Source of the DNA: Ramicandelaber brevisporus
Taxonomy: Eukaryota; Kickxellomycota; Ramicandelaberales; Ramicandelaberaceae
DNA length: 17,574 nt
Assembly: GCA_025201865.1 (NCBI GenBank)
Contig: MU602869.1
Location: forward strand, 2,662 to 20,235
Reading direction: 5' to 3'
Both the position numbers and the translations under genes were made by a program. This document shows positions 8,701 to 17,493 of this stretch, in pieces (position 1 is the stretch's first letter; each line of letters starts with the position of its first letter). The notes under the pieces were generated by a model. The model ran no database searches. It was not told the origin of the DNA and was given only the letters and a program-made list of their open reading frames with translations.

Positions 8701-9689
8701 GCACTACTAAAGCACAGCGCCTACCAACCAACACAAGTCAATCAACGCCTGGCTCACCCATCATCAACGCTAGCGCAGCATCCTTGGCATCAAGCACAAC
8801 TACTACAACAACAACAACTACAGCTACAACAGCTACCACAGCTACTACTACAGCTACAACAACGAATACAACAACAGCAGATGCGTCGCCAATTCCATCT
8901 CGCGCTCGGCTTCCACAGCTCTTCATTCAAGTATCACGCCAAGAAGCCATGCCCGATGTTCCCGCCTTTGTCGAGACTTGGACGCCATCTGGTGCTCTTC
9001 AAACCTTCTCTGATGTTGAGTCATCTGCCTCCGGTCCATTATTCTGCGCCAAGTGCCACGATTCCATTGGAAATGAATACGTGGCTATTGATGAGCTTCG
9101 CTGGCATCTCACTCATTTCACCTGCGAAGTTTGCGAGAACTCGCTGGCCTCCAAAGGTGGATATCGCCAATGCCGCGGCAAGTTTTACTGCCCAGCCGAC
9201 TTCCTGGCGACGTTTGCAAAGAAATGTGCCAAATGTGCACAGTACATTATCGATGGCGAGCAGATCATTCACGGAGAGAATGCCTGGCATCCAGGTTGCT
9301 TTGTGTGTGCAATTTGTGGTGCAAATGCAAATGGCGTGGGTAGCGGTAACGGAGATGGTGCGTACTTTGATCCATTTGGCCGACCATACTGCGACAAGCA
9401 CAGCCAGTATGCTGAGGCTGGTACACAGTGCCACCAGTGCACAGAGCCAATCGTTGGCCGCTCTGTGACTGATGTACTGGATGGCAGTCAGACTACTGTA
9501 AGATTCCACCCACATCATCACAAGTTGTTCATCAAGACTCAGAAGCGCCAGCGAAGAGCCAGTGCACTTGCTCGATACCAAGGTCCAAATCCAAATGGCC
9601 AAGTTCCCTCAAGAACGACATCACTCCGTCTTCAGCGTGATTCGCCAGCGCCATCTACACCGCTTTCCATTCTATCTCCATCCAACTAA
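5535..9689 (+). CDS. Large LIM-domain protein, paxillin-like (Pxl1-type)
   Basis: 1,384 aa from the ATG at 5535, chosen because it sits in GCAGCCATGG and the open codons upstream (from 5349) are CT-rich leader. The first 1,100 residues are low complexity: polyQ (64-75; 623-640), a basic amphipathic patch (about 91-112, IRARLRRLFRR), His-Pro/His-Gln repeats (about 220-245), Gly/Ser runs and a polyThr tract near 1088-1114. Residues 1016-1023 (LETALEGL) resemble the paxillin LD motif LDxLLxxL inside a predicted helix. LIM1 spans about 1171-1222 (CAKC, HFTCEVC, YCPAD) and LIM2 about 1231-1289 (CAKC, HPGCFVCAIC, YCDKH). A third starts at 1299 (CHQC), but after FHPHHHK the cysteines of its second zinc site are missing. 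Known family role: LIM adaptors at actin, cell-wall or cytokinesis sites. The paxillin assignment is inferred; an Rga/Lrg relative is less likely because no RhoGAP domain is present. Confidence 0.7.
5724..5759 (+). repeat. (CAA)12 coding repeat, polyQ
   Basis: Twelve consecutive CAA codons, uninterrupted, in the LIM-protein gene; four more Gln codons follow after one Arg. A pure CAA run is prone to slippage, so its length may vary between strains. Confidence 0.85.
7401..7454 (+). repeat. Mixed CAA/CAG coding repeat, polyQ (18 codons)
   Basis: Eighteen Gln codons: a pure CAA run first, then alternating CAG/CAA. In the LIM-protein gene. Confidence 0.85.
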
Positions 9690-10501
9690 AATCAACTCAA
9701 ACCAAATCAAACAAAAACAGAGTTATTTAGCATCTTGTCGCTTTCTTTCATTCATTGACATCCTCCAAGTTCCCTCCCCCCGTATATTGCACTTCATCTT
9801 TTACCACTTTTATCCTCGTGTTCGTTTCCGATTTCATTCTTGAATGTTCTCGATCGTTATTTTTGCATTTAAACAGTAAGAATTAGGAAGTGGAAGAGAA
9901 TATGGTTGGCGTTGGATGCGCTCGCCGCTGCGTTCGTATTCACAGACAGAGTAGTTCTGAAGTCAGTGGACATCCAAAGTGATCACGAGCACTCTAGAAA
10001 TCGAGTAACTTGCCGGTGACTGCATACAAAAAGTACTCGAACCATCTACCAAGAAGCACTGTGGAAAAAGTATGCAGCTGTACTGGGAGGATTAGTGCAT
10101 TCAATAGAGAATCAATTAGGAGGCATCGAGTCATGTAAAATTGAGAGGGAAAAATGCAGCCGATTGTGAGACAGTTGTGCACATGCGGGAGGCAAAACTC
10201 TAGTGAGAAGAATGTCATATGTGCTCGTGAGCGGATGGGGAGGGAGGTTGTTGCATCTCGTGCCAGGTTGTGAACAAAAGAAGAAGAAGAGGAAGAAGAG
10301 GAAGAAAAAAACTTGTGTAATTTGACTGTGCCTCCATTTGTGTACAGATTGTACGATGCATGCGTTAAATAGAGCCGCAGGTTCAATGTCCATCCTTGCG
10401 TATTTCCTCCACACCTTCCACTTCATCCATCGCACTTGCTGAATCAGCACATCATACTTCGCTCTCCTTCCCACACACTCTCCACCCTTGTCGTTTTTTT
10501 T
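9690..10501. other. Non-coding gap between LIM-protein and helical-repeat genes
   Basis: No gene supported. It holds the LIM-gene 3' UTR (A/C-rich start, then T-rich; no clear AATAAA), a GAAGAAGAGGAAGAAG purine tract (about 10277-10310) and a CT-rich stretch before the next gene (about 10443-10500). Minus-strand open frames here are translations of the purine tract or simple sequence and have no recognisable domain. Confidence 0.5.
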
Positions 10502-10509
10502 TATATAAA
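10502..10509 (+). promoter_or_regulatory. TATA box (TATATAAA)
   Basis: TATATAAA after a T-run, 65 bp upstream of the ATG at 10574. The distance and the match to the TATA consensus support a core promoter for the helical-repeat gene, and argue against the upstream in-frame ATG at 10436 being used. Confidence 0.45.
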
Positions 10510-10573
10510 CGCACAACAACCAGACCCTACGGGCGATATTCCGTACAAACTGCCTTACTGCTTCTTTAACTCG

Positions 10574-13500
10574 ATGCCGCCAACTGTATCCAAGCCAGAT
10601 CCACTTACTGACGATGAGCTCGACATGCATACGTCGCCAATACCGGAGCCATCGTCGTATAAAGCGAATGAAGTTGGCGAGGAAGCTGGTTCATCGTTAC
10701 CATCGTCACCATCGTCGTCGTCGTCATCCAGCAGTGACGAATCTGAGGTACCTTCAATGTCCGTTCCAGATCCGCAGTGCTGCTTCAACTTACGCACTGC
10801 TGAACAGTTCTTTACTGGGCTGAGCTCCCCTGAGCCAGCTGAAAACAAACTGGCTCTGCTGTCTATCCGTAAATGGCTGGATGAGGTACGTCCAGTGGAT
10901 GCAACCAACCCAGCGTATGCATTGCACCTTGACAATGAACCCACAAGCAAGTTCCACCAGCGTGTTGATATTCTGATTCATTCAAACACATTCTGCAAGT
11001 CCATGGAGTCATCTTTACTCTCTGAAGATGCTGAACTTGTGACTCTCGCTGCTCAGCTACTCTACTACTGCTTCATGGTCAGAGCTCAGGCGGACGGTTG
11101 TGTGTTTGTGAGTATCAGAATCATATCTCGCCTGTCGTCTTTGGCCGGCAATATTCACCATCCAGCCTTTTGTCATGCAGTTGATGCACTCGTTTCGCTC
11201 GGCATTAACAGTTCAATCTACATCGAGAAGATTTGCAATACTGGCGCTGGTGACACTGCCTCGAAGATTCTGAACGAGAATGGCGCCTCTCTGCCATCAG
11301 ATATCAAGGTTCGTCTCGAGTGGCTCGTGGTTATGATGGCCTTGGTTCCATACCTTGCGCATGGCTGGGAGCTTTTCCTTCTGCAGGCAGAGGAGATTTG
11401 CATTGCTAATCTCATGACCCAAGACTGCTCGGATGATGTCACTATCGCTGGTATCGTTGGGTTGAATCTGCTTCATGCCCAAGGCAAAGTTACCACATTC
11501 AAGAACATCAAGGTGGTGAAGCGTTTGCTGGAGCTAGTGGACAATTGCAACTGTCGCTTGTATGCTCTGCGAGCTATCGGAACGATCATCGAACTTGGAC
11601 CAAATTCTGCTCAAGATATCATTGCCGCCTCTGGATACTTGGACAAGTTGATTGAGAGTGTTGACGATCATATTGGTCAAGCCGCACTTTGTCATCTCGT
11701 AACCAAGAACCATGACATTCGCGAGAAAATGGCTGATTCACCTATCGACTACATTTCCCTCCTCCTCGCCCGAATCAGAGATGGCTCTGTTCCGTTCCAC
11801 CTTCGTCTTTATTCCCTGGATATGCTGTTGGCGCTTCTCAGCCACAGCCGACCGCTCCTAACTGATGCTCAAATTCAGCAATTGGCAAGTACGCTCATTA
11901 AACTTCTCAACACACTTCCCGAAGGCGACGAGTGGGAATCTATGCAGTTTTTACCAGTCAAGGCTGCAGTTGTTTTGTTTGCATCTCAGGAATATGATGG
12001 ACGCGTACTTCAGTGTATTCCAGACTTTGATTTTCCGAATGAGATTATATGTAGATTTCTGCGTGCAGCCACTAGAACAAAGGATTGCCAGGCTGAGCTT
12101 GGCACAGCCACAAAGATTCTTCACCACGCACTGCAGCACGATTCAACTAAAGCTGTGGAAAACGAGTTGAAAAAGACTGGTGGTTTGGCAGACCAAGTAC
12201 TCAATGTGATTTTGAATAGATGCCCCGACATCGCGTCCGATGCTATTGGGATACTGGATCATCTACTCCAAAACGATGTTGTGTTGCTGACAGACTATCA
12301 GTACTCAATAATGACATATGTACTGAGGATATATCTTGATCGTGATGACAATGATCTGATTGGTGTGCTCGGATGCGTAAATATCATTTCCAACAGCATC
12401 AACTATCTCCATCCAGATACAGTCCGTGAGATGGTATATGGCATCACGGGCACCACCTTGAACGTGTCACATAGTGGTAAAACTGCATCCCTTGGTCGTA
12501 TCATCAGTAGCATCATGCAAACATTACCGCATGATGATGAGGCAGTGTCCCACGCAAAGGGAAAGATTGAGAGAATGGTTAGCTCTGGTAACTACACTGA
12601 CCGCCTTCGCGGTGCTGAAATCATTCGCTGCATTGCCACAAGCCCACTGGTTGACCAGCCATTCCCCAGGCACAATCCATGGCTGGCCAAGATTGCACTG
12701 GAACGCATTGGCACAGAGACTGATCAAGCTGTCATTTATGAACTGTACAAGACGTTGACCAAATTGATTGCTTCAAACAAAGCGGCGTACGATATGCTGA
12801 CAACATCCACTGTTATCAAGACTCACGTTTTGCCAACTGCATTTGGTGACACAACTCCAGTACTTCTCGCTAAGGCAGCTTTCACGCTCCTTTGTCAAGT
12901 AGTTGGCAACCCACATGCACCACTGCTTCCACCTGATTTGATTGATGCCATAGCTGATGAAACTTGCCGCATAATTCAAATCCATGGCAGTGTATTCAAA
13001 CGGTACTCGATGTTCCTGAGCATTATTCTTCATTGCGTTTGTATCGTTGCCCCCAGTCAAAAGGCTCGCGTGAACAGCATTATTGCACTCGTTCATGAGC
13101 GTCTATCTCTCATGGAGAATCCAATAGATTCTGTCCCAGATTTGCTTTTGTTATCGCAAAACATTTTGCGAGCTGACGACATCCCTCTTCTCCACAAGCT
13201 CATGTTCCACTCCAACACTGTTGTGGCCATGCTTGCTACCACTGCTGTTGGGAAACCGTGTGATTCGCCATTCGTCAGTTCAGAAATGTTGAAACATCAG
13301 CAACCGTCGGCATCTGAAATCAGTTCAATTCTCACTACAGATCGAGCAGTTCTCACTTCAATACCTCTTATCTCTTACATTCTGGACCAGTTTGAATATG
13401 ACAAGAAAACAAGTCAGAAACTTCAGAGCCAGCCAGATACTTTAGAAGTCAATAGGCTCAAATCAGCATTTGCAGATTGGATTCAACATCCTGATATTTG

Positions 13501-15454
13501 GAATGTTTTGATTGATATCGGTTTGACCAGCGAAGCTCAATTTGGTGGACTTTTTGATAATTTATCTGACATTGATGGCTTCTTCAAATGGTTAACCGCC
13601 GACTTGACAATGCGAATCACAAATGAACCAAACAACAGCTGTAGCATTTTTGGACGAATTGATGCGCTCTTTACTGAAGCCAGTTACCACCAGTTCATGA
13701 TATCTGGAGGCACTGAAGTAATAATGTCTATCATTCAACATGGCAACAACAAGCTCCAATTCTCGATTGATCACTTCCCTGGCAGCATGTCTAAATATTT
13801 TAACTGCACCGTGTCGCCATACTTGATTCGTGCCGGCATAATTGGAGCAATTGAGCAAAACTTTAGTCAGCCTGGATTAATGGAGCAGGTTCTCTCCAGC
13901 AACTTTATACAACTGCTGCTCATGTGGAACAGCAATGATGGGCCAAATGAGGCCGAGCCATCGCCAGTCAGTAAACAGTTGCATAAACTCCTGTGCAGTT
14001 TCTCACAAAAGCCAAGTGAAAACACCAGCATGAACAAAGTATCAGATGAATGCCTATATCGAATCATTACGTGGCCACTTCCTCTTCCAGATACGCCACA
14101 AAATGATGGTGGCTCTCCGCCTCTCCAATGGCCAAACGAGGTGGTCGAATCGGCATTGGAAAGAGTTGAAAAGAACTTCAAATCCAGCTATATGCCACTC
14201 AAAATGAAAGCCGCGCAGATTATGAACCAGCTCCTGCTTGGATCAGTTGCTGCAATCCACCGCGCAATATTCACAAAGATGCCGCTGGATGAACTGGCTC
14301 ATCTGGTTGCACAAACAGTCCAGCTCAGCACAATCCCCAAGGTACGATGCACATATATGGAGCTCTACAACACACTCATTGCACGACATGGAAGCAATTT
14401 ATCACAGATTCCTCCCATTCAACATCACAGGCTGTTACTCGAACAACTAGTACATTTCAAGCTACCACTTGCAACGCACTTAAAGTGTCTCCATCTGCTA
14501 TCGGATCCGCTATCGGTCGAACTCCTGGCAAAGTTTTCCCCAGATGTCTTCGTGAACGCAGCTAAAGCCGTGTGCCATGCCGTGAACAACCCTCATCTTG
14601 TGACGATGGAGTCGTTTCAATACATCAAGAATTTTATCATTGGAATGAGCCCAACAGCGTCTGGATACTCTCGTATGAGTTCAGCTGGTGTGTTCGACCG
14701 GTTACTTGAATTGCGCGATGACTTGACCTCACTGCACGCATATCAAGTGATGCTCATCTTTACGGTGGCTATTGGATATCCAGCCACCATTGGCTATCTT
14801 GGTAGTTCCATCTTCAGAAATCTGCCCGGTTTTGCATCGCTATTCAAATGCTTACTCGCTATGGACTCGTCAGAAGCGAGAAACAGCTTGCTGGAATTGA
14901 TTAACGGGTTCCTCAGAGTTCTCGCACACACGTACACAGATAATGACACCGGCTATGAGCTACTGCGTGAACAAGGCATTCTGGACACCTGCCTCAAGTA
15001 TATTTGCAACATGCGATCACATGAAGGCAGCCAGGCTTCCAGAATAATAAATTCTATCTATCTGAACGAAGTCCCATCTCTCCCTGGTCCAGTCAGCTAC
15101 TCGTCTATTCTTCGGCGCCTCGACATGATCCAATTTCGCGGACACACTATGAGAGATTACGTGGAACTGATCCAGTTCATGTACAGCCACATGAAATCGA
15201 GGCGGCTTGACCCAACTGAATCTCAGCGCCGTGTTAATGAGTTTGAAGACTTGGGCGGAGCATCGGAGATCAAGAAGGTGATGAAGACAAAGCATACAAC
15301 AAGGGAAGAGTCAAAGCTGCTTGCTAGTCTAATATCCGAGCTCTCAATAGGCAGCTCGATTGATGCTACCTTGACCAGCCTTGCACCTCCAGACTGCGAA
15401 GACTCCACACGTGATCTTTATTACGGCGATGAACCAGTGCCGCTCATTGAATAA
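10574..15454 (+). CDS. Large ARM/HEAT-like helical-repeat protein, family not recognised
   Basis: 1,626 aa without a visible intron, from the ATG at 10574; the frame is open to 10436, but a TATA box lies between. The N-terminal 60-80 residues are acidic and disordered, with a Ser run followed by DESE, a likely CK2 target. The rest (from about residue 85) is dense in leucine-rich amphipathic helices separated by short turns, for example RLYALRAIGTIIELGPNSAQ and RLYSLDMLLALLSHSRPLL, typical of alpha-solenoid (armadillo/HEAT) scaffolds. No catalytic motif, transmembrane segment or zinc site was seen. The C-terminus is charged (SQRRVNEFEDLGGASEIKKV) and ends GDEPVPLIE. Solenoids of this size usually act as protein-binding scaffolds; the partner and pathway are unknown. 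It is not obviously a proteasome, karyopherin or Tor-complex subunit. Confidence 0.75.
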   Translation: MPPTVSKPDPLTDDELDMHTSPIPEPSSYKANEVGEEAGSSLPSSPSSSSSSSSDESEVPSMSVPDPQCCFNLRTAEQFFTGLSSPEPAENKLALLSIRKWLDEVRPVDATNPAYALHLDNEPTSKFHQRVDILIHSNTFCKSMESSLLSEDAELVTLAAQLLYYCFMVRAQADGCVFVSIRIISRLSSLAGNIHHPAFCHAVDALVSLGINSSIYIEKICNTGAGDTASKILNENGASLPSDIKVRLEWLVVMMALVPYLAHGWELFLLQAEEICIANLMTQDCSDDVTIAGIVGLNLLHAQGKVTTFKNIKVVKRLLELVDNCNCRLYALRAIGTIIELGPNSAQDIIAASGYLDKLIESVDDHIGQAALCHLVTKNHDIREKMADSPIDYISLLLARIRDGSVPFHLRLYSLDMLLALLSHSRPLLTDAQIQQLASTLIKLLNTLPEGDEWESMQFLPVKAAVVLFASQEYDGRVLQCIPDFDFPNEIICRFLRAATRTKDCQAELGTATKILHHALQHDSTKAVENELKKTGGLADQVLNVILNRCPDIASDAIGILDHLLQNDVVLLTDYQYSIMTYVLRIYLDRDDNDLIGVLGCVNIISNSINYLHPDTVREMVYGITGTTLNVSHSGKTASLGRIISSIMQTLPHDDEAVSHAKGKIERMVSSGNYTDRLRGAEIIRCIATSPLVDQPFPRHNPWLAKIALERIGTETDQAVIYELYKTLTKLIASNKAAYDMLTTSTVIKTHVLPTAFGDTTPVLLAKAAFTLLCQVVGNPHAPLLPPDLIDAIADETCRIIQIHGSVFKRYSMFLSIILHCVCIVAPSQKARVNSIIALVHERLSLMENPIDSVPDLLLLSQNILRADDIPLLHKLMFHSNTVVAMLATTAVGKPCDSPFVSSEMLKHQQPSASEISSILTTDRAVLTSIPLISYILDQFEYDKKTSQKLQSQPDTLEVNRLKSAFADWIQHPDIWNVLIDIGLTSEAQFGGLFDNLSDIDGFFKWLTADLTMRITNEPNNSCSIFGRIDALFTEASYHQFMISGGTEVIMSIIQHGNNKLQFSIDHFPGSMSKYFNCTVSPYLIRAGIIGAIEQNFSQPGLMEQVLSSNFIQLLLMWNSNDGPNEAEPSPVSKQLHKLLCSFSQKPSENTSMNKVSDECLYRIITWPLPLPDTPQNDGGSPPLQWPNEVVESALERVEKNFKSSYMPLKMKAAQIMNQLLLGSVAAIHRAIFTKMPLDELAHLVAQTVQLSTIPKVRCTYMELYNTLIARHGSNLSQIPPIQHHRLLLEQLVHFKLPLATHLKCLHLLSDPLSVELLAKFSPDVFVNAAKAVCHAVNNPHLVTMESFQYIKNFIIGMSPTASGYSRMSSAGVFDRLLELRDDLTSLHAYQVMLIFTVAIGYPATIGYLGSSIFRNLPGFASLFKCLLAMDSSEARNSLLELINGFLRVLAHTYTDNDTGYELLREQGILDTCLKYICNMRSHEGSQASRIINSIYLNEVPSLPGPVSYSSILRRLDMIQFRGHTMRDYVELIQFMYSHMKSRRLDPTESQRRVNEFEDLGGASEIKKVMKTKHTTREESKLLASLISELSIGSSIDATLTSLAPPDCEDSTRDLYYGDEPVPLIE

Positions 15455-16075
15455 CTTTTAAAAGCAGCAACCTTCTCTACTTTTTTGTTTTTGTTTTTGT
15501 TTTTATCTCTTTGTTTGTTTTCAATGTATCACGAGAATGACGTTGGCTGACTGTGTTTAATTTAGACTGGGATTGCTCCAGCCGTTTCGCACATGAGCGG
15601 AGTTTTGTCCAAGCTCGTTAGGTTTTTCTTTCCTTCTTTGAACCGAGTCCTGGCTTCGGGCACATGCGCAACTAGTCTGAAAATGACATAACGCCGAATC
15701 ACTCTGGCTGACTGGCAAGCCAGCCATTGGACGAAACAGACATGTGCCTTCACTCACGCTGGATTATCTCGCGAGCCAGTCACCTGGCAATTTAGACCAA
15801 ACATCAGCCTTTTCAAACACCCATACACACACATACGCACACACAGATATCAGCTGTTTCTTGGCCTTGCCTCTATATTACTGCTCTGGTTGTTGCTGCT
15901 GTTTGTCTCACCACTGCTTGTTTTGTTTGCTTCTTCTTCTTCAACACTCCGCCTCCTTTACAAACAACTCTGCTCATCTCTTGCGAGAGAACACACACAC
16001 ACACACACACGCTTCACCAGCCAAACCTTCTCTGTACCTCTTGCTCTTTCTCTAACTCTACTTCTCTATCTCAAG
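15455..16075. other. Gap and leader between the helical-repeat and Sec14 genes
   Basis: No gene supported. It contains TTTTTG tandem units (about 15480-15505) in the 3' flank of the upstream gene, a hairpin-prone TGGCTG/CAGCCA pair (about 15704-15726), CA-rich tracts (about 15824-15845 and 15991-16010) and a CT-rich leader running to the Sec14 start. Just before that start, TCTAACTC followed by a pyrimidine stretch and CAAG (16051-16075) looks like a branch point plus 3' splice site, so a 5' UTR intron is possible. Confidence 0.45.
15991..16010. repeat. (AC)10 microsatellite
   Basis: Uninterrupted 20-base AC run, 65 nt before the Sec14 start codon and on its coding strand. Confidence 0.85.
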
Positions 16076-17314
16076 ATGCCGCCTCCACCGCAGATGGTGC
16101 CCAACTACGAGGGCCACCTCTACCACCTCACGCCGGAGCAAACCAAGACGCTCCACCAGTTCCGCGTGATGCAAGTCAAGAAGGCTCTCGCCGACGCTGC
16201 CAAACCATTGCCACCGGACCCAAACCCACTCGACGCCTCTATGCCAGTCTTTGAAGAGTTTGCCTTCCGTCCACGCAACTTCCGCCAGGGCATGCACTGC
16301 TTCGCCCACTTTGACCACCCGGACTCCCTCCTGCTTCGTATCCTGCGTGCTCGCAAATGGAACCTGCAGAAGGCGGAGGACATGCTGGAGGAGCTGTACA
16401 AGTGGCGGCTTGACTTTGACGTTGCAGAGGTCATGTACTCTGGTGAGCGCTCGCTGAAGCGTTCCATCTTGGAGAAGGGCATGACATATGTGACTGGACT
16501 GGATCGTCTCGGCCGTCCAGTGTTTTATGTGCGTGTCAAGCTCAACAGCCCAAGGGACCAGACTCTCGAAGAAATGCAGCGCTTCCTGGTATACACGATG
16601 GAGACTGCTCGTCTGCTTCTGCACCATCCAGTGGAGAAGGCCTGCATCTTATTTGACATGACCGATTTCTCGCTTTCCAACATGGACTTGCCATTTGTCA
16701 AGTTCCTGATCAAGTGTCTCGAGGCGTACTATCCGGAAAGTCTGGGTATTTTGGTCATTTACAACGCTCCTTGGGTGTTCAGCGGTGTGTGGCGTATCAT
16801 TTCCCCATTGCTGGATCCGGTTGTTGCCGCCAAGATCCAGTTCATGTCCAAACCCGCCGAAATCCAGGAAGTGGTCGACCCCAAGTACTTGCCCAAGCAC
16901 ATGGGTGGCACCGATATCGAGGAATTCTCGTACCTGGCGCCAGATGCCAATGCCGACCATGACGATGACTCTCACATGAAGAATGCGCCGGAGGACCGCT
17001 TGAAGGCATTTGAGCGCCGCCGCGATGCCATCCGTGCCTTCGAGGAGATTTCAATCAAGCTTGACGATGCCTACGACAAACTGTACAAGAACGACACGCC
17101 CGGTAGCAAGCCTGGTGATAATGCTGACGAAGAGACTAAGCAAACTGTGAAGAATCTCGACGAGAAGCGCGAAGAGGTTGTCAAGGAGTTGCAGGCATCT
17201 GCTATTGATGTTGACTATTACATTCGCTCGAGAACATTCTACCATCGCTACGGTATCATCGACCGTTATCGCAGCCCACCAAACTTTGATAGCACTGCCA
17301 ATGGTAAAGCATAA
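16076..17314 (+). CDS. CRAL-TRIO (Sec14-like) phosphatidylinositol transfer protein, Csr1-like
   Basis: 412 aa. The ATG at 16076 is preferred because the upstream open frame is CT and CA repeat. The CRAL-TRIO N-terminal helical domain covers about 60-115 (LLLRILRARKWNLQKAEDML) and the lipid-binding domain about 130-280, ending YLPKHMGGTD. The segment AYYPESLGILVIYNAPWVFS and DPVVAAKI match the Sec14 fold; E221 and K253 align with the glutamate and lysine that contact phosphatidylinositol in yeast Sec14. Overall it is most like yeast Csr1/Sfh2 as I recall that family. Known role: exchange of PI and another lipid between membranes to support phosphoinositide signalling and lipid metabolism. Residues 290-412 are an acidic linker (DHDDD) and a charged helical tail (about 302-375) longer than in Sec14 itself; its role is unknown. 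No intron is needed. Confidence 0.9.
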   Translation: MPPPPQMVPNYEGHLYHLTPEQTKTLHQFRVMQVKKALADAAKPLPPDPNPLDASMPVFEEFAFRPRNFRQGMHCFAHFDHPDSLLLRILRARKWNLQKAEDMLEELYKWRLDFDVAEVMYSGERSLKRSILEKGMTYVTGLDRLGRPVFYVRVKLNSPRDQTLEEMQRFLVYTMETARLLLHHPVEKACILFDMTDFSLSNMDLPFVKFLIKCLEAYYPESLGILVIYNAPWVFSGVWRIISPLLDPVVAAKIQFMSKPAEIQEVVDPKYLPKHMGGTDIEEFSYLAPDANADHDDDSHMKNAPEDRLKAFERRRDAIRAFEEISIKLDDAYDKLYKNDTPGSKPGDNADEETKQTVKNLDEKREEVVKELQASAIDVDYYIRSRTFYHRYGIIDRYRSPPNFDSTANGKA

Positions 17315-17346
17315 TTATTATTCTTATTACTTACTTTTGTACCCTT

Positions 17347-17352
17347 TTTATT
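17347..17352 (-). terminator. AATAAA polyadenylation signal for the minus-strand edge gene
   Basis: TTTATT on the plus strand reads AATAAA on minus, about 142 nt downstream of the protease-like stop and only 33 bp beyond the Sec14 stop. Confidence 0.4.
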
Positions 17353-17486
17353 AGCTAAAATGCCCTTTTGAAATCACAGTTGATGGTGAGAATACGAGCT
17401 AGTTTTTGCTCTTTGTTCAAATAGCATCTTTACACGGCTTCGCTCCTTTATCACATCAAGATTTAATGTGGAAAAGGTATTATTTT

Positions 17487-17492
17487 AATAAA
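17487..17492 (+). terminator. AATAAA polyadenylation signal for the Sec14 gene
   Basis: AATAAA 173 nt after the Sec14 stop on the plus strand, one base short of the stop codon of the converging minus-strand gene. Transcripts of the two genes would overlap at their 3' ends. Confidence 0.5.
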
Positions 17493-17493
17493 T

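Noticed and set aside
9039-9602. 187-codon minus-strand open frame opposite the LIM domains
   Set aside because: Shadow of the conserved LIM coding sequence; Cys/His codon structure is explained by the plus strand.
10112-10630. 172-codon minus-strand open frame before the helical-repeat gene
   Set aside because: Phe/Leu run is the complement of a GAAGAA tract, and the frame overlaps the TATA box and the real gene start.
15630-15730. Possible tRNA (TTGAACC and a GGCAAGCCAGCC hairpin)
   Set aside because: The T-arm does not pair and no acceptor stem, D-arm or anticodon arm could be fitted.
15890-16075. Signal-peptide-like extension of the Sec14 protein
   Set aside because: It includes a His-Thr run encoded by the CA microsatellite and ends at a splice-acceptor-like CAAG; CRAL-TRIO proteins of this type are cytosolic.
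16058-16627. 189-codon minus-strand open frame opposite the Sec14 gene
   Set aside because: Antisense of a strongly supported CRAL-TRIO domain.
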